Positions 1 to 8,162 of a stretch of DNA of 64,000 nt are shown piece by piece. The stretch is from Octadecabacter temperatus (GTDB lineage: Bacteria; Pseudomonadota; Alphaproteobacteria; Rhodobacterales; Rhodobacteraceae): the NCBI RefSeq assembly GCF_001187845.1, contig NZ_CP012160.1, positions 372,001 to 436,000 on the forward strand. Reading direction: 5' to 3'. The position numbers were made by a program, and so were the translations under genes. The notes under the pieces are model-generated. The model made no database searches. It worked only from the letters and a program-made list of their open reading frames with translations, and had not been told where the DNA came from. Position 1 is the stretch's first letter. Every line of letters begins with the position of its first letter.

Positions 1-901
1 CGAAAATACGATCCGTCTGGCCGCTGAAGAAGGTGGGTTTAAATACATCGCGGACAGTTATGCGGATGACGTTCCCTACTGGCTAGAATTCGGCGATCAC
101 GACCAGTTAATTGTACCGTACACGCTTGATTGCAACGACATGCGGTTTGCCACGCCACAGGGGTTCAACTCTGGTACGCAGTTTTTCGATTATCTGAAGG
201 CCACGTTCGACGTGCTTTATGCGGAAGGCGGACGGATGATGTCGCTGGGTCTTCATTGCCGTCTCGTGGGGCGTCCGGGCCGCGCGCAGGCGCTGCAGGA
301 CTTTATCGCCTACGCCAATAGCTTTGATGGCGTTTGGTTCGCGACCCGTGAAGAAATTGCCGACCATTGGGCCGCGCAAAACCCGGCCAAACGTTGGGAT
401 CGCCCAAGCCAGATGAAAGAGGCTGACTTTGTGTCGACCTTTGGTAGCATCTTTGAACATTCTCCTTGGATCGCGGAACGCGCCTATGCGCTGGGCCTTG
501 GTGTTACTCACGACAGTGCAACAGGGGTTCACTCAGCACTTTGCAGAATTTTCCGCAGTGCCAGCCGTGATGAACGCCTCAGCGTATTGATCGCGCACCC
601 TGATTTAGCGGGTAGGCTTGCCGCCGCCGGTCGCCTTACCGCTGAAAGCACGTCTGAGCAGGCGGGTGTTGGGTTGGATGCGTTGACGGACGGTGAACGC
701 GAAACGTTTCAGGCGCTCAACACGCAGTACGTTGAAAAGCATGGTTTCCCTTTCATCATCGCTGTGCGTGACAACGACAAAGCCAGCATCTTGGCCGCGT
801 TCTACACCCGCATTGGACATGATACCGAAACTGAATTTGCGACCGCGTGCGCGCAGGTTGAACGTATTGCCGAACACCGTTTGATGGATCATTTCACATG
901 A
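1..901 (+). CDS. puuE: Allantoinase (PuuE type) fused to OHCU decarboxylase, 5' end outside the window
   Basis: The reading frame is open from base 2, so the N-terminus lies before the window; 299 residues are visible. The first 125 or so residues are the C-terminal part of a polysaccharide-deacetylase-like allantoinase (metal-independent PuuE family), which opens allantoin to allantoate. From about residue 140 a second domain follows with FGSIFEHSPWIAERA, AHPDLAG and HGFPFIIAVR, the hallmarks of 2-oxo-4-hydroxy-4-carboxy-5-ureidoimidazoline (OHCU) decarboxylase, which makes S-allantoin from a urate-oxidation product. This two-domain fusion is known in bacteria and channels two steps of urate breakdown. 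The stop overlaps allA by 4 nt, so the two genes are translationally coupled. Confidence 0.9.
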   Translation, partial: ENTIRLAAEEGGFKYIADSYADDVPYWLEFGDHDQLIVPYTLDCNDMRFATPQGFNSGTQFFDYLKATFDVLYAEGGRMMSLGLHCRLVGRPGRAQALQDFIAYANSFDGVWFATREEIADHWAAQNPAKRWDRPSQMKEADFVSTFGSIFEHSPWIAERAYALGLGVTHDSATGVHSALCRIFRSASRDERLSVLIAHPDLAGRLAAAGRLTAESTSEQAGVGLDALTDGERETFQALNTQYVEKHGFPFIIAVRDNDKASILAAFYTRIGHDTETEFATACAQVERIAEHRLMDHFT

Positions 902-1425
902 ACCAAATTCGCGTCGAACCCCTTACGGCTGATGCCTTCGCCCCGTTTGGCGATGTGTTGGATTGCACTGGGACGGCCGATAAGATCATCAACCAAGGTC
1001 TGTGCGGACGGTTTCATGATCGCGCGCAAATAGATGTTGCGGACGGCAGGGCGGGCATCAGCCTGTTCAACGCGCAACCGCGTAGCTTGCCGTACACATT
1101 AGACATGATGGAGCGCCATCCTAATGGCAGCCAAGCATTCATCCCGATGACCGAGCATCCATTCTTGGTTATCGTAGCACATGACGCTGGCGGTAAGCCT
1201 GCCACCCCGCGTGCGTTCACAACGACGTCGGGGCAGGCGATCAACTATCATAAAAACACATGGCATGGGGTGCTGACGCCGCTGCACGCGCCCGGACTGT
1301 TTGCCGTCGTTGACCGCATCGGGGCCGGCGACAACCTAGAAGAACACTGGTTCGACGAAGCATTCATCATCGAGCCCGCACAACACGACCAAAAGCCCGC
1401 ACAAGACGGGCCAATCAGAACTTAA
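898..1425 (+). CDS. allA: Ureidoglycolate lyase
   Basis: A 175-residue protein of the AllA cupin family, the usual length. It splits S-ureidoglycolate into glyoxylate and urea, the last step of the allantoin pathway. Visible family features are the N-terminal VEPLTADAFAPFGDVLD, the conserved central ERHPNGSQAFIPM and the NYHKNTWHGVL segment, which carries active-site residues. Its ATG sits in an ATGA overlap with the upstream allantoinase/OHCU decarboxylase gene and the purine permease starts 17 nt downstream, so all three probably share one transcript. The glyoxylate it releases is the substrate of the bhc genes at 4.9-8 kb. Confidence 0.93.
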   Translation: MNQIRVEPLTADAFAPFGDVLDCTGTADKIINQGLCGRFHDRAQIDVADGRAGISLFNAQPRSLPYTLDMMERHPNGSQAFIPMTEHPFLVIVAHDAGGKPATPRAFTTTSGQAINYHKNTWHGVLTPLHAPGLFAVVDRIGAGDNLEEHWFDEAFIIEPAQHDQKPAQDGPIRT

Positions 1426-1442
1426 GGGAAAAACAAGGGATA

Positions 1443-2759
1443 ATGACAATGACAGATACTTCTTATTCGGACCCAAATGTCACGCCGCCATTGGCGCAAG
1501 CCGTGCCGCTGGGTCTTCAACATGTGCTGGCGATGTTCGCCTCAAATGTGACACCATCCATTATCGTTGCGGGGGCCGCTGGTCTTGCGTTCGGTGGGCC
1601 AGAGCAAATTTACTTGATCCAAATGGCGATGCTGTTTGCGGGTATCGCGACTCTGTTTCAAACTGTGGGCATCGGCCCGATCGGTGCGCGCTTGCCCATA
1701 ATGCAGGGTACGTCTTTTGCGTTCGTTGGTGTCCTTGCCGGCATCGCCGCGACAATGGGTCTAAGCGTTGCTTTGACCGCTTGCATCATCGGTGGTGTCA
1801 TCCACTTCCTTCTCGGCGCAGTGATTAAAAACATTCGCTTCTTGTTTCCACCGCTTGTGACGGGCCTCGTGATTTTGGCGATTGGTCTCTACCTTATTCC
1901 TGTTGCGATCAAATACGCAGCTGGCGGCGCGGCAGACTTCCAGATGGCGGCTGAAAGCTTTGGTTCCCTCAAGCACTGGTCTGTTGCGTTGACTGTGATT
2001 GTTGTGTCGTTGCTGTTGAAGTTCTTCACCAAGGGCGCGTTGTCTAATGCCGCAATCCTGGTCGGTCTTTTAGCGGGTTACGCATTGGCCTACGCGCTGG
2101 GCATGGTGAACTTCGGTGCGGTATCCGGTGCTGCATGGATCACACCAATCAAGCCTCTGCCATATGGGTTCGAATTCAACCTTGGTGCCGTCATTGCGGT
2201 GACAATCGTTTCCATCGTGTCTGCGATCGAAACGGTTGGCGACGCATCCGCGACTGCAAAAGCAGGTGCTGGTCGTGATGCAACGGACGAAGAAATTGCT
2301 GGTGCGACTTACGCTGACGGTCTTGGTACTGCAGTTGCAGGCGTATTCGGTGGCTTGCCAAACACGTCCTTCAGTCAGAACGTTGGTATCGTGGGCATGA
2401 CTGGGATCATGTCGCGTCACGTTGTGACGATTGGTGGTATCATCCTGATCATCTGTGGCTTGATGCCAAAGATCGGCGCTGTCATCGCTTCCATGCCTTT
2501 GCCTGTTCTCGGCGGCGGTGTGATCGTGATGTTCGGAATGGTTGCATCTGCTGGTCTGAACATGCTGACCGAAGTGAAGATGAGCCGCCGCAACATGGTT
2601 ATCATCGCAGTCTCACTTGCCTTCGGTTTGGGGCTGAACCTCGTACCAACGGCAGTTCAGTACCTGCCTGCAACGCTGAAGGTTCTGGCAACATCCGCTG
2701 TTGCACCAACAGCTGTAATGGCTGTGATCCTGAACTTGGTTTTGCCACACGAAGACTAA
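1443..2759 (+). CDS. NCS2-family purine (xanthine/urate) permease
   Basis: A 438-residue, strongly hydrophobic protein with about 12-14 membrane segments. It belongs to the nucleobase:cation symporter-2 family (xanthine/uracil permeases). Typical motifs are QHVLAMFASNVTPSI near residue 25, the TVGIGPIGARLPIMQGTSFAFV stretch around residues 72-94 and the ETVGDASATA segment near residue 262, followed by GGLPNTSFSQNVG. The NVTPSI and GARLPIMQG motifs fit the urate/xanthine branch better than the uracil branch, and its place directly after allA supports a purine or allantoin substrate. The gene ends just before a strong terminator and closes the allantoin operon. Confidence 0.9.
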   Translation: MTMTDTSYSDPNVTPPLAQAVPLGLQHVLAMFASNVTPSIIVAGAAGLAFGGPEQIYLIQMAMLFAGIATLFQTVGIGPIGARLPIMQGTSFAFVGVLAGIAATMGLSVALTACIIGGVIHFLLGAVIKNIRFLFPPLVTGLVILAIGLYLIPVAIKYAAGGAADFQMAAESFGSLKHWSVALTVIVVSLLLKFFTKGALSNAAILVGLLAGYALAYALGMVNFGAVSGAAWITPIKPLPYGFEFNLGAVIAVTIVSIVSAIETVGDASATAKAGAGRDATDEEIAGATYADGLGTAVAGVFGGLPNTSFSQNVGIVGMTGIMSRHVVTIGGIILIICGLMPKIGAVIASMPLPVLGGGVIVMFGMVASAGLNMLTEVKMSRRNMVIIAVSLAFGLGLNLVPTAVQYLPATLKVLATSAVAPTAVMAVILNLVLPHED

Positions 2760-2783
2760 GTCACGGTAAGCAAAATCGAATTG

Positions 2784-2811
2784 GGCCCCCGCAGCGATGC
2801 GGGGGCCTTTT
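2784..2811 (+). terminator. Rho-independent terminator after the purine permease
   Basis: A perfect 9-bp stem (GGCCCCCGC at 2784-2792 with GCGGGGGCC at 2799-2807), a 6-nt loop AGCGAT and a following TTTT. It lies 24 nt after the permease stop. Confidence 0.9.
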
Positions 2812-2912
2812 GCGTGATATGGCAAGGTCCTGCCGAGGTTAGGAAAACCACCATTGGACATTCGCCGCGTTCGCGCTGATCCTGAGCTCGATTTTTGAGA
2901 GAAGGCAGGATC

Positions 2913-4877
2913 ATGAGCATCGGCGCACGCATTAAGTTTGATCCACATATCCGTCTTCCTGCGTTGCCTGAACCTGCCCGTCACATACCAGCACCGAGTA
3001 ACATCGCGCCCGTTGAAGCTGCTACAGCTCTAACGGATCGCACAATGTTCGAGGCATTCGCCGCTCGCGATGATGTTCCCGGCATACTCGCTGTGCGTGA
3101 GGTCAAATTCCTGATTTCCGGCTATGATCAGGATGTGCCGACGCTGCATTTCATGAATTCTACGCGCAATCCACTGCACTTTGATTTTGCGCGCGACCAC
3201 CTTGGGTTTGTACATGATGTCGCCACGTTCAACCGCGTGACCTATTTCGCGGAAGATCGTCAATTTCTAGCGGGGACGGTTCTGGCGTATGACAATTTCC
3301 AACGGCCTGACGGTAGCCAAGGTCTGTACGCATTAGAGTTCTGGCCAACGGATCCTGTCAGCACCACCTATGTTGCCCAAGCGTTTCAGATGGTCGAAGC
3401 GAGGATGGAGTTTGCCCAAGGCACGCTGGCCTATCACCCATCAGGAGATGTTCAGGAACAATTGCTGATCCGTGATGCCGACGATTTCGCTTCCCACAAC
3501 GTGCGCACGGTTTCCACAACTGAGCTGTTTGACGGGATCGAGTACAACCCCCTTAACCTTGGTGAGGCGGTCGGTATTTTGCGATTGATGACGGGTGATG
3601 ACCCGCGGCCACCGTCGCCGACGGACATCGTGATTTATGAAACTTTGCCCAATGATCTGCCGCTGGTTGCGGGGGTGATAAGCGCTGCACCGCAAACACC
3701 GTTGTCGCACGTAAACCTGCGGGCGCAGCAGAATGATATCGCCAATGCGTATCTCCGAAACGCCGCGCAAAGCCCGTTGTTGAGCGAGCATGTCGGCAAA
3801 CCAATCAGACTGTCAGTGACCGCGGATCGATTGGAAGTAGTCCCCGTTACAACGGTTGAAATGCTCGCGGCGCTCGAAACCCGCCGCCCAGCTAACACCC
3901 AAACGCCGCCACGAAACTTGGGGCCACGCGATATCGTCGCGTTGGACGACTTGGCGTGGACGCAAGTGGACGCATTCGGGGCCAAAGCCGCCAATCTCGC
4001 CGAACTGCGCCGTGCAATTGATCCAAAGTATGTGCCAAATGGCTTTGCAGTCCCGTTCTCGTTTTACCATGACTTCATGGTTGCGAACGGGCTTTATGAT
4101 GCGTTGCAAGTCATGATGAACGATCCCGCGTTCCAGGATGATGAGCAACGCAAAGATCTACTGAAAGCATTTCGTAAAGACATCAAAGCGGCGCCAATGA
4201 CCACGCCCATGCGTGATAAACTGGATGCGATGCATCGCGCCTTTCCCGAAGGCACAACACCACGCTGCCGATCCAGTGCCAACAATGAAGACTTGGTCGG
4301 TTTTACTGGGGCAGGGCTCTATGATTCCTACACCCACCGCCTTGATGAAGGGCATATCGAAAAGTCGATCAAACAGGTTTGGGCCAGCCTATGGAACCTT
4401 CGTGCTTTTAACGAGCGTGAATTCTACCGCATCGATCACCTGACTGCCGCGATGGGCGTGCTGGTGCACCCGAACTTTGACGATGAACGTGTGAATGGCG
4501 TCGCACTGACGCGGAACTTCTATTTTCCGACCTTTGAGGGCTATTTCATCAACGCCCAAGTTGGCGAAGACATGGTGACAAATCCTGACGGTACGCAAAC
4601 GGCAGAAGAGGTACTGTTGCTGCAAAATATCGACCCAGAGAAACAGCACCCTTATGAGACAGTCTATATCCGCCGCTCAAGTTTGGTGTCTTCGGATGAC
4701 ACCGTGATCGGACACAAAGACCTGATGGAGCTCGCGTTGCAGCTCAAGAAAATTCAAACTCATTTCCAGTTTCTCTATGGACGTTCAACGGATGAGAGTT
4801 TTGCAATGGACGTCGAGTTCAAGATTGACAGCCACGGAAAGTTGGCGATCAAACAAGCGCGTCCTTGGACTGGGTAA
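2913..4877 (+). CDS. PEP/pyruvate-binding, PEP-synthase-like protein with permuted domain order
   Basis: A 654-residue protein; the ATG at 2913 is chosen because GAAGGCAGGA lies 2-11 nt upstream, while an in-frame TTG at 2895 has no ribosome-binding site. Residues about 345-654 resemble the ATP-grasp domain of pyruvate phosphate dikinase/PEP synthase: GAKAANLAEL (356-365), RSSANNEDL (453-461) and the closing KLAIKQARPW. The swivelling phospho-histidine-like segment QTPLSHVNLRAQ (261-272, His266) lies before this domain instead of after it, and there is no C-terminal PEP/pyruvate TIM barrel. Residues 1-240 match no domain I recognise. Family members are usually annotated only as PEP/pyruvate-binding protein and the true reaction is unknown. 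It ends 5 bp from the convergent bhcD. Confidence 0.75.
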   Translation: MSIGARIKFDPHIRLPALPEPARHIPAPSNIAPVEAATALTDRTMFEAFAARDDVPGILAVREVKFLISGYDQDVPTLHFMNSTRNPLHFDFARDHLGFVHDVATFNRVTYFAEDRQFLAGTVLAYDNFQRPDGSQGLYALEFWPTDPVSTTYVAQAFQMVEARMEFAQGTLAYHPSGDVQEQLLIRDADDFASHNVRTVSTTELFDGIEYNPLNLGEAVGILRLMTGDDPRPPSPTDIVIYETLPNDLPLVAGVISAAPQTPLSHVNLRAQQNDIANAYLRNAAQSPLLSEHVGKPIRLSVTADRLEVVPVTTVEMLAALETRRPANTQTPPRNLGPRDIVALDDLAWTQVDAFGAKAANLAELRRAIDPKYVPNGFAVPFSFYHDFMVANGLYDALQVMMNDPAFQDDEQRKDLLKAFRKDIKAAPMTTPMRDKLDAMHRAFPEGTTPRCRSSANNEDLVGFTGAGLYDSYTHRLDEGHIEKSIKQVWASLWNLRAFNEREFYRIDHLTAAMGVLVHPNFDDERVNGVALTRNFYFPTFEGYFINAQVGEDMVTNPDGTQTAEEVLLLQNIDPEKQHPYETVYIRRSSLVSSDDTVIGHKDLMELALQLKKIQTHFQFLYGRSTDESFAMDVEFKIDSHGKLAIKQARPWTG

Positions 4878-4882
4878 GTCGA

Positions 4883-5848
4883 TTAGAAATCAACTTCCAG
4901 GCCGATGCCCTTGGCTTTGGCAATTTCGACGATGGATGCGGACACAGCGAGGTCCTGCAGGCCAACTCCAGTGCCGTCAAACAACGTAATCTCGGTATCA
5001 GATGTTCGCCCTTTATGCGTGCCATTGATAACAGCGCCAAGCTCATGAATGTCTTCGCGGGATTTCAGCCCAGCGCCAACCGCGTGCTGTGCCTCGCCCA
5101 GCGTTACTGACTGGGCGACCTCATCAGTAAATACCGTTGCCTTCGTCACCAGATCGGTATCGGCTTCTTGTTTGCCAATTGTGTCGGTCCCCATGCAGGC
5201 GACATGCGTGCCATCGCTGATGTGCGCCGCGCCAAAGATGGGCGAGAACACGGAGGTGATTGAGATAACAACATCGGCCTCAACCATACCTTCAAGCGAT
5301 ACGGCCTCAAATGGCAGGTCGAACTCGGCGGCAACGTCGGCAAGCGTGGATAGCGCATTAGCATTACGGTTCCAGCCGATGACTTTCTCGAACTGGTGCG
5401 TTTCCAACGCAGCACGCAGTTGGAATTTCGCCTGATGCCCTGCGCCGATCATGCCCATCACCTTACTGTCTTTGCGTGCGAGGTGCTTGATCGAAACCGA
5501 AGACGCGGCAGCGGTGCGCAATGCCGTCAACAAGTTGCCCCCGACCATCGCGGCGACCTTGCCGGTGTCGGGATCGAACAGAAACACTGTGGACTGGTGG
5601 TTGATCAGCCCGCGTTCCGCAAGGTTATGGGGCCAGTACCCGCCAGCCTTAAGCCCAAGAGACATCCCCTTGCCGTCAAACCCACCTTTGAACCCATACA
5701 GTGCGTCTTCATGGCCGATGGCCTCGCGGATGACTGGGAAATTGTAGGCATCGCCTGCCGACATGGCCGCAAAGACGTTCTCAACAGCGTCAAACGCCGC
5801 ATCGCGCGTTAGAATGTCCGCGATGGCGGCTTCAGGGACGATATACAT
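4883..5848 (-). CDS. bhcD: Iminosuccinate reductase BhcD (ornithine cyclodeaminase family)
   Basis: A 321-residue protein of the ornithine cyclodeaminase/mu-crystallin family. As BhcD it reduces iminosuccinate to L-aspartate with NADH, the last step of the beta-hydroxyaspartate cycle. The NAD-binding glycine motif GMIGAGHQA is at residues 132-140 and the substrate lysine region LGLKAGGY at 64-71; FDGTGVGLQDLAV near the C-terminus is typical of the family. By sequence alone it could be called ornithine cyclodeaminase, but its position directly after bhcB and bhcC, and the close resemblance to the Paracoccus protein as I recall it, make BhcD the better call. AAGGAA precedes the ATG, and the gap to bhcC is 9 nt. 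Confidence 0.88.
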   Translation of the reverse strand: MYIVPEAAIADILTRDAAFDAVENVFAAMSAGDAYNFPVIREAIGHEDALYGFKGGFDGKGMSLGLKAGGYWPHNLAERGLINHQSTVFLFDPDTGKVAAMVGGNLLTALRTAAASSVSIKHLARKDSKVMGMIGAGHQAKFQLRAALETHQFEKVIGWNRNANALSTLADVAAEFDLPFEAVSLEGMVEADVVISITSVFSPIFGAAHISDGTHVACMGTDTIGKQEADTDLVTKATVFTDEVAQSVTLGEAQHAVGAGLKSREDIHELGAVINGTHKGRTSDTEITLFDGTGVGLQDLAVSASIVEIAKAKGIGLEVDF

Positions 5849-5857
5849 TGGGATTCC

Positions 5858-7021
5858 TTAAAATGCTTTGCCGCGTGCGGATACGGGCCAAACGGTTTCG
5901 ACTTTGCCATTGCGAACCCCAACATACCAATCATGCACGTTGCAGGTCGGGTCGCAGTGCCCTGGGACCAGCTTTAGCTTGTCGTTGACTTTCAGCGCTT
6001 GGTTCGGGTCCCCGACCACGCCGTGTTCGTCGCTGCATTTCAGGTATTCAACGTCATCGCGCCCGTAGATTGTTGGCAGTCCACTATCAACAGATTGGGC
6101 CTTTAGGCCTGCGTCGACGATGGCTTTGTCGGCTTTTGAGTGGCTCATTACGGTGGTTAGGATGAACAGCGCGTTCTCCCATTCGCCGTCATCAATCCGC
6201 TTGCCGTTTTTATCCAAAATGCGGCCGTAATCCGCATCCATAAAGGCGTAGGACCCGCATTGAAGCTCGTTGTAAACGTCAGATGCGCTTTCAAAATAGT
6301 ACGATCCAGTGCCCCCACCACCAACGATGTCACAGTCCAACCCGTTGGATTTCAGGCCCTGCACTGCATCGCCGACCTGCGCGATGGCGATGTCGAGTTT
6401 CTCTTTACGGTCCGCATATAGATCCATGTGTTGCATCGCACCTTGATAGGCTTGGATGCCTGCGAACTTCAGATTTGGCGCCGCATCGATCAGCTTGGCA
6501 ATGTTCACAACGTCCTGCGTTGTGCTGACGCCGCAACGCCCCGCGCCGCAGTCGATCTCGACGAGCGCTTCAATCTCGGTGCCCGCGGCAACAGCGGCGT
6601 CCGAAAGGGCCCGCACGTTTTCTGGGTCATCGACACAAACCAACACGCGGCAACCATGTTTTGGCATTTCAGCAAGGCGTTTGATTTTTGCAGGCTCTGT
6701 CACTTGGTTGGATACCATCACGTCCTTGATGCCGCCACGTGCGAACACTTCGGCCTCGGACACCTTTTGACAGCACACGCCAATCGCGGCGCCCATGTCT
6801 TGTTGCAGCTTCAACACGTCGACGGATTTGTGCATTTTCCCGTGGGCACGGTGGCGCATGCCGTGGGCCTTAGCGTAATCGCCCATTTTCTTAACATTGC
6901 GCTCAAGCGCGTCTAGATCAAGGATCAGGCACGGCGTCTGAATGTTCGCTTCATCCATTCCCGGTTTTGCCGGAATGTCATAGCCAACCTCAAAGTCATC
7001 GAAGTTTGGTTGCGTGTTCAT
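5858..7021 (-). CDS. bhcC: Beta-hydroxyaspartate aldolase BhcC
   Basis: A 387-residue PLP-dependent enzyme of the D-threonine aldolase/alanine-racemase-fold family. In the beta-hydroxyaspartate cycle it condenses glyoxylate and glycine to (2R,3S)-beta-hydroxyaspartate. The PLP-binding lysine is expected at K62 in RAHGKMHKSVD. The C-terminal PGHCDPTCNVHDW carries the His and Asp/Cys residues that bind the divalent metal. The ATG at 7021 is preferred over upstream in-frame codons because AAGGAA lies nine bases before it and the length then equals the known family length. It starts 13 nt after bhcB ends. Confidence 0.92.
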   Translation of the reverse strand: MNTQPNFDDFEVGYDIPAKPGMDEANIQTPCLILDLDALERNVKKMGDYAKAHGMRHRAHGKMHKSVDVLKLQQDMGAAIGVCCQKVSEAEVFARGGIKDVMVSNQVTEPAKIKRLAEMPKHGCRVLVCVDDPENVRALSDAAVAAGTEIEALVEIDCGAGRCGVSTTQDVVNIAKLIDAAPNLKFAGIQAYQGAMQHMDLYADRKEKLDIAIAQVGDAVQGLKSNGLDCDIVGGGGTGSYYFESASDVYNELQCGSYAFMDADYGRILDKNGKRIDDGEWENALFILTTVMSHSKADKAIVDAGLKAQSVDSGLPTIYGRDDVEYLKCSDEHGVVGDPNQALKVNDKLKLVPGHCDPTCNVHDWYVGVRNGKVETVWPVSARGKAF

Positions 7022-7034
7022 GTGCGTGTTTCCT

Positions 7035-7985
7035 TCACTTGAGCCAAGGCAGTTTGTCGAGATCGACATTCCCGCCTGTGATGATGATACCGACCCGCTT
7101 ACCTGCGAACCGTTCTTTGTTCTTAAGGATCGTTGCCAAGGGCACTGCGCTGCTGGCCTCCATGACGACGCGAAGATGCTTCCACGTCAGCTTCATGGCA
7201 TCGATGATTTCATCTTCGGATGCTGTCAGGATGTCAGTGACGTGTTTGGACACGAAATGCCATGTGAGGTCTTTCAGCGGCACCAGCAGCCCATCTGCGA
7301 TGGTCTTGGGTGCATCGTCGGCGATGATGTGTCCTGCTTTGAAACTGCGATAGGCATCGTCGGCCTGTTCGGGTTCGGCGGCGATGATCTGCACTTCAGG
7401 GGCTTGGTTCGACAACGTCAGGCAGGTGCCCGAAATCATACCACCACCACCGATGGGCGCGACAACCATGTCCAAACCATCGGTTTGTTCCATGAACTCA
7501 CGCGCGCAAGTGCCTTGACCCGCAATCACGCGCGGGTCGTTGTAGGGATGTACGAAATCACCACCCGTTGCTGCCTGAACCTTGGCGAAGATTTCTTCGC
7601 GCGACGTGGTCGACGGCGCGCACTCGGTGATTTTGCCACCATACCGCGCGACGGTGTCTTTCTTGGCTTGTGGTGCCGTATTCGGCATCACGACATTGCA
7701 CGGAATGCCGCGCAACATTGCCGCGTAAGACAGGCACGATGCGTGGTTGCCAGATGAATGAGTCGCGACCCCAAGCTCGGCTTGCTTATCGTCCAAACCA
7801 AAAACAGCATTGGACGCACCGCGCACCTTAAACGCACCCGGTGTCTGGAAATTTTCACATTTAAAGAACAGTTCGGCACCCGTTAGCTCATTCAGGAATG
7901 GCGATGTCCGAATAGGCGTGCGCAAGATGTGCGGCTCAATTCGGGAGTGGGCATCCAGCATGTCTTGGTAGGTCGGTATATACAT
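7035..7985 (-). CDS. bhcB: Beta-hydroxyaspartate dehydratase BhcB
   Basis: A 316-residue PLP enzyme of the serine/threonine dehydratase (fold type II) family. It dehydrates beta-hydroxyaspartate to iminosuccinate, which BhcD then reduces. The PLP lysine is K53 in PGAFKVRGASNAV, and the phosphate-binding glycine loop is PIGGGGMISG. The ATG at 7985 follows a consensus AAGGAGG with 6-nt spacing; a TTG two codons upstream is unlikely. It is the first gene of the bhcB-bhcC-bhcD operon, facing bhcR across a 177-bp promoter region. In Paracoccus denitrificans bhcA comes before bhcB; here no aminotransferase gene is present. Confidence 0.92.
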   Translation of the reverse strand: MYIPTYQDMLDAHSRIEPHILRTPIRTSPFLNELTGAELFFKCENFQTPGAFKVRGASNAVFGLDDKQAELGVATHSSGNHASCLSYAAMLRGIPCNVVMPNTAPQAKKDTVARYGGKITECAPSTTSREEIFAKVQAATGGDFVHPYNDPRVIAGQGTCAREFMEQTDGLDMVVAPIGGGGMISGTCLTLSNQAPEVQIIAAEPEQADDAYRSFKAGHIIADDAPKTIADGLLVPLKDLTWHFVSKHVTDILTASEDEIIDAMKLTWKHLRVVMEASSAVPLATILKNKERFAGKRVGIIITGGNVDLDKLPWLK

Positions 7986-8045
7986 TGGCAACCTCCTTGG
8001 CTGGCAGTTGGTGTTGTCATGTTCATTTTACGGTGGTGAAAGTTA

Positions 8046-8062
8046 TCGAACAATTTTTTCGA
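8046..8062. promoter_or_regulatory. Candidate BhcR operator near bhcB
   Basis: The palindrome TCGAA-N7-TTCGA lies 61 bp upstream of the bhcB start. It has the same arm and spacer geometry as the palindrome at 8132-8148, so both may bind the IclR regulator BhcR. The assignment is inferred from position and symmetry. Confidence 0.5.
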
Positions 8063-8131
8063 ACTTGGGTTTCCGTTTGGGCGCGGCGGAAAAAATCCTT
8101 GTCTTGTCAGAGCGCTAGATTTTTTCATATA

Positions 8132-8148
8132 TTGAAAACGATTTTCAA
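8132..8148. promoter_or_regulatory. Candidate BhcR operator near bhcR
   Basis: The palindrome TTGAA-N7-TTCAA (extended arms TTGAAAA and TTTTCAA around CGA) ends 14 bp before the preferred GTG start of bhcR. Its position would allow autorepression. Inferred from sequence only. Confidence 0.55.
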
Positions 8149-8162
8149 AAATGGAGTGGCCC

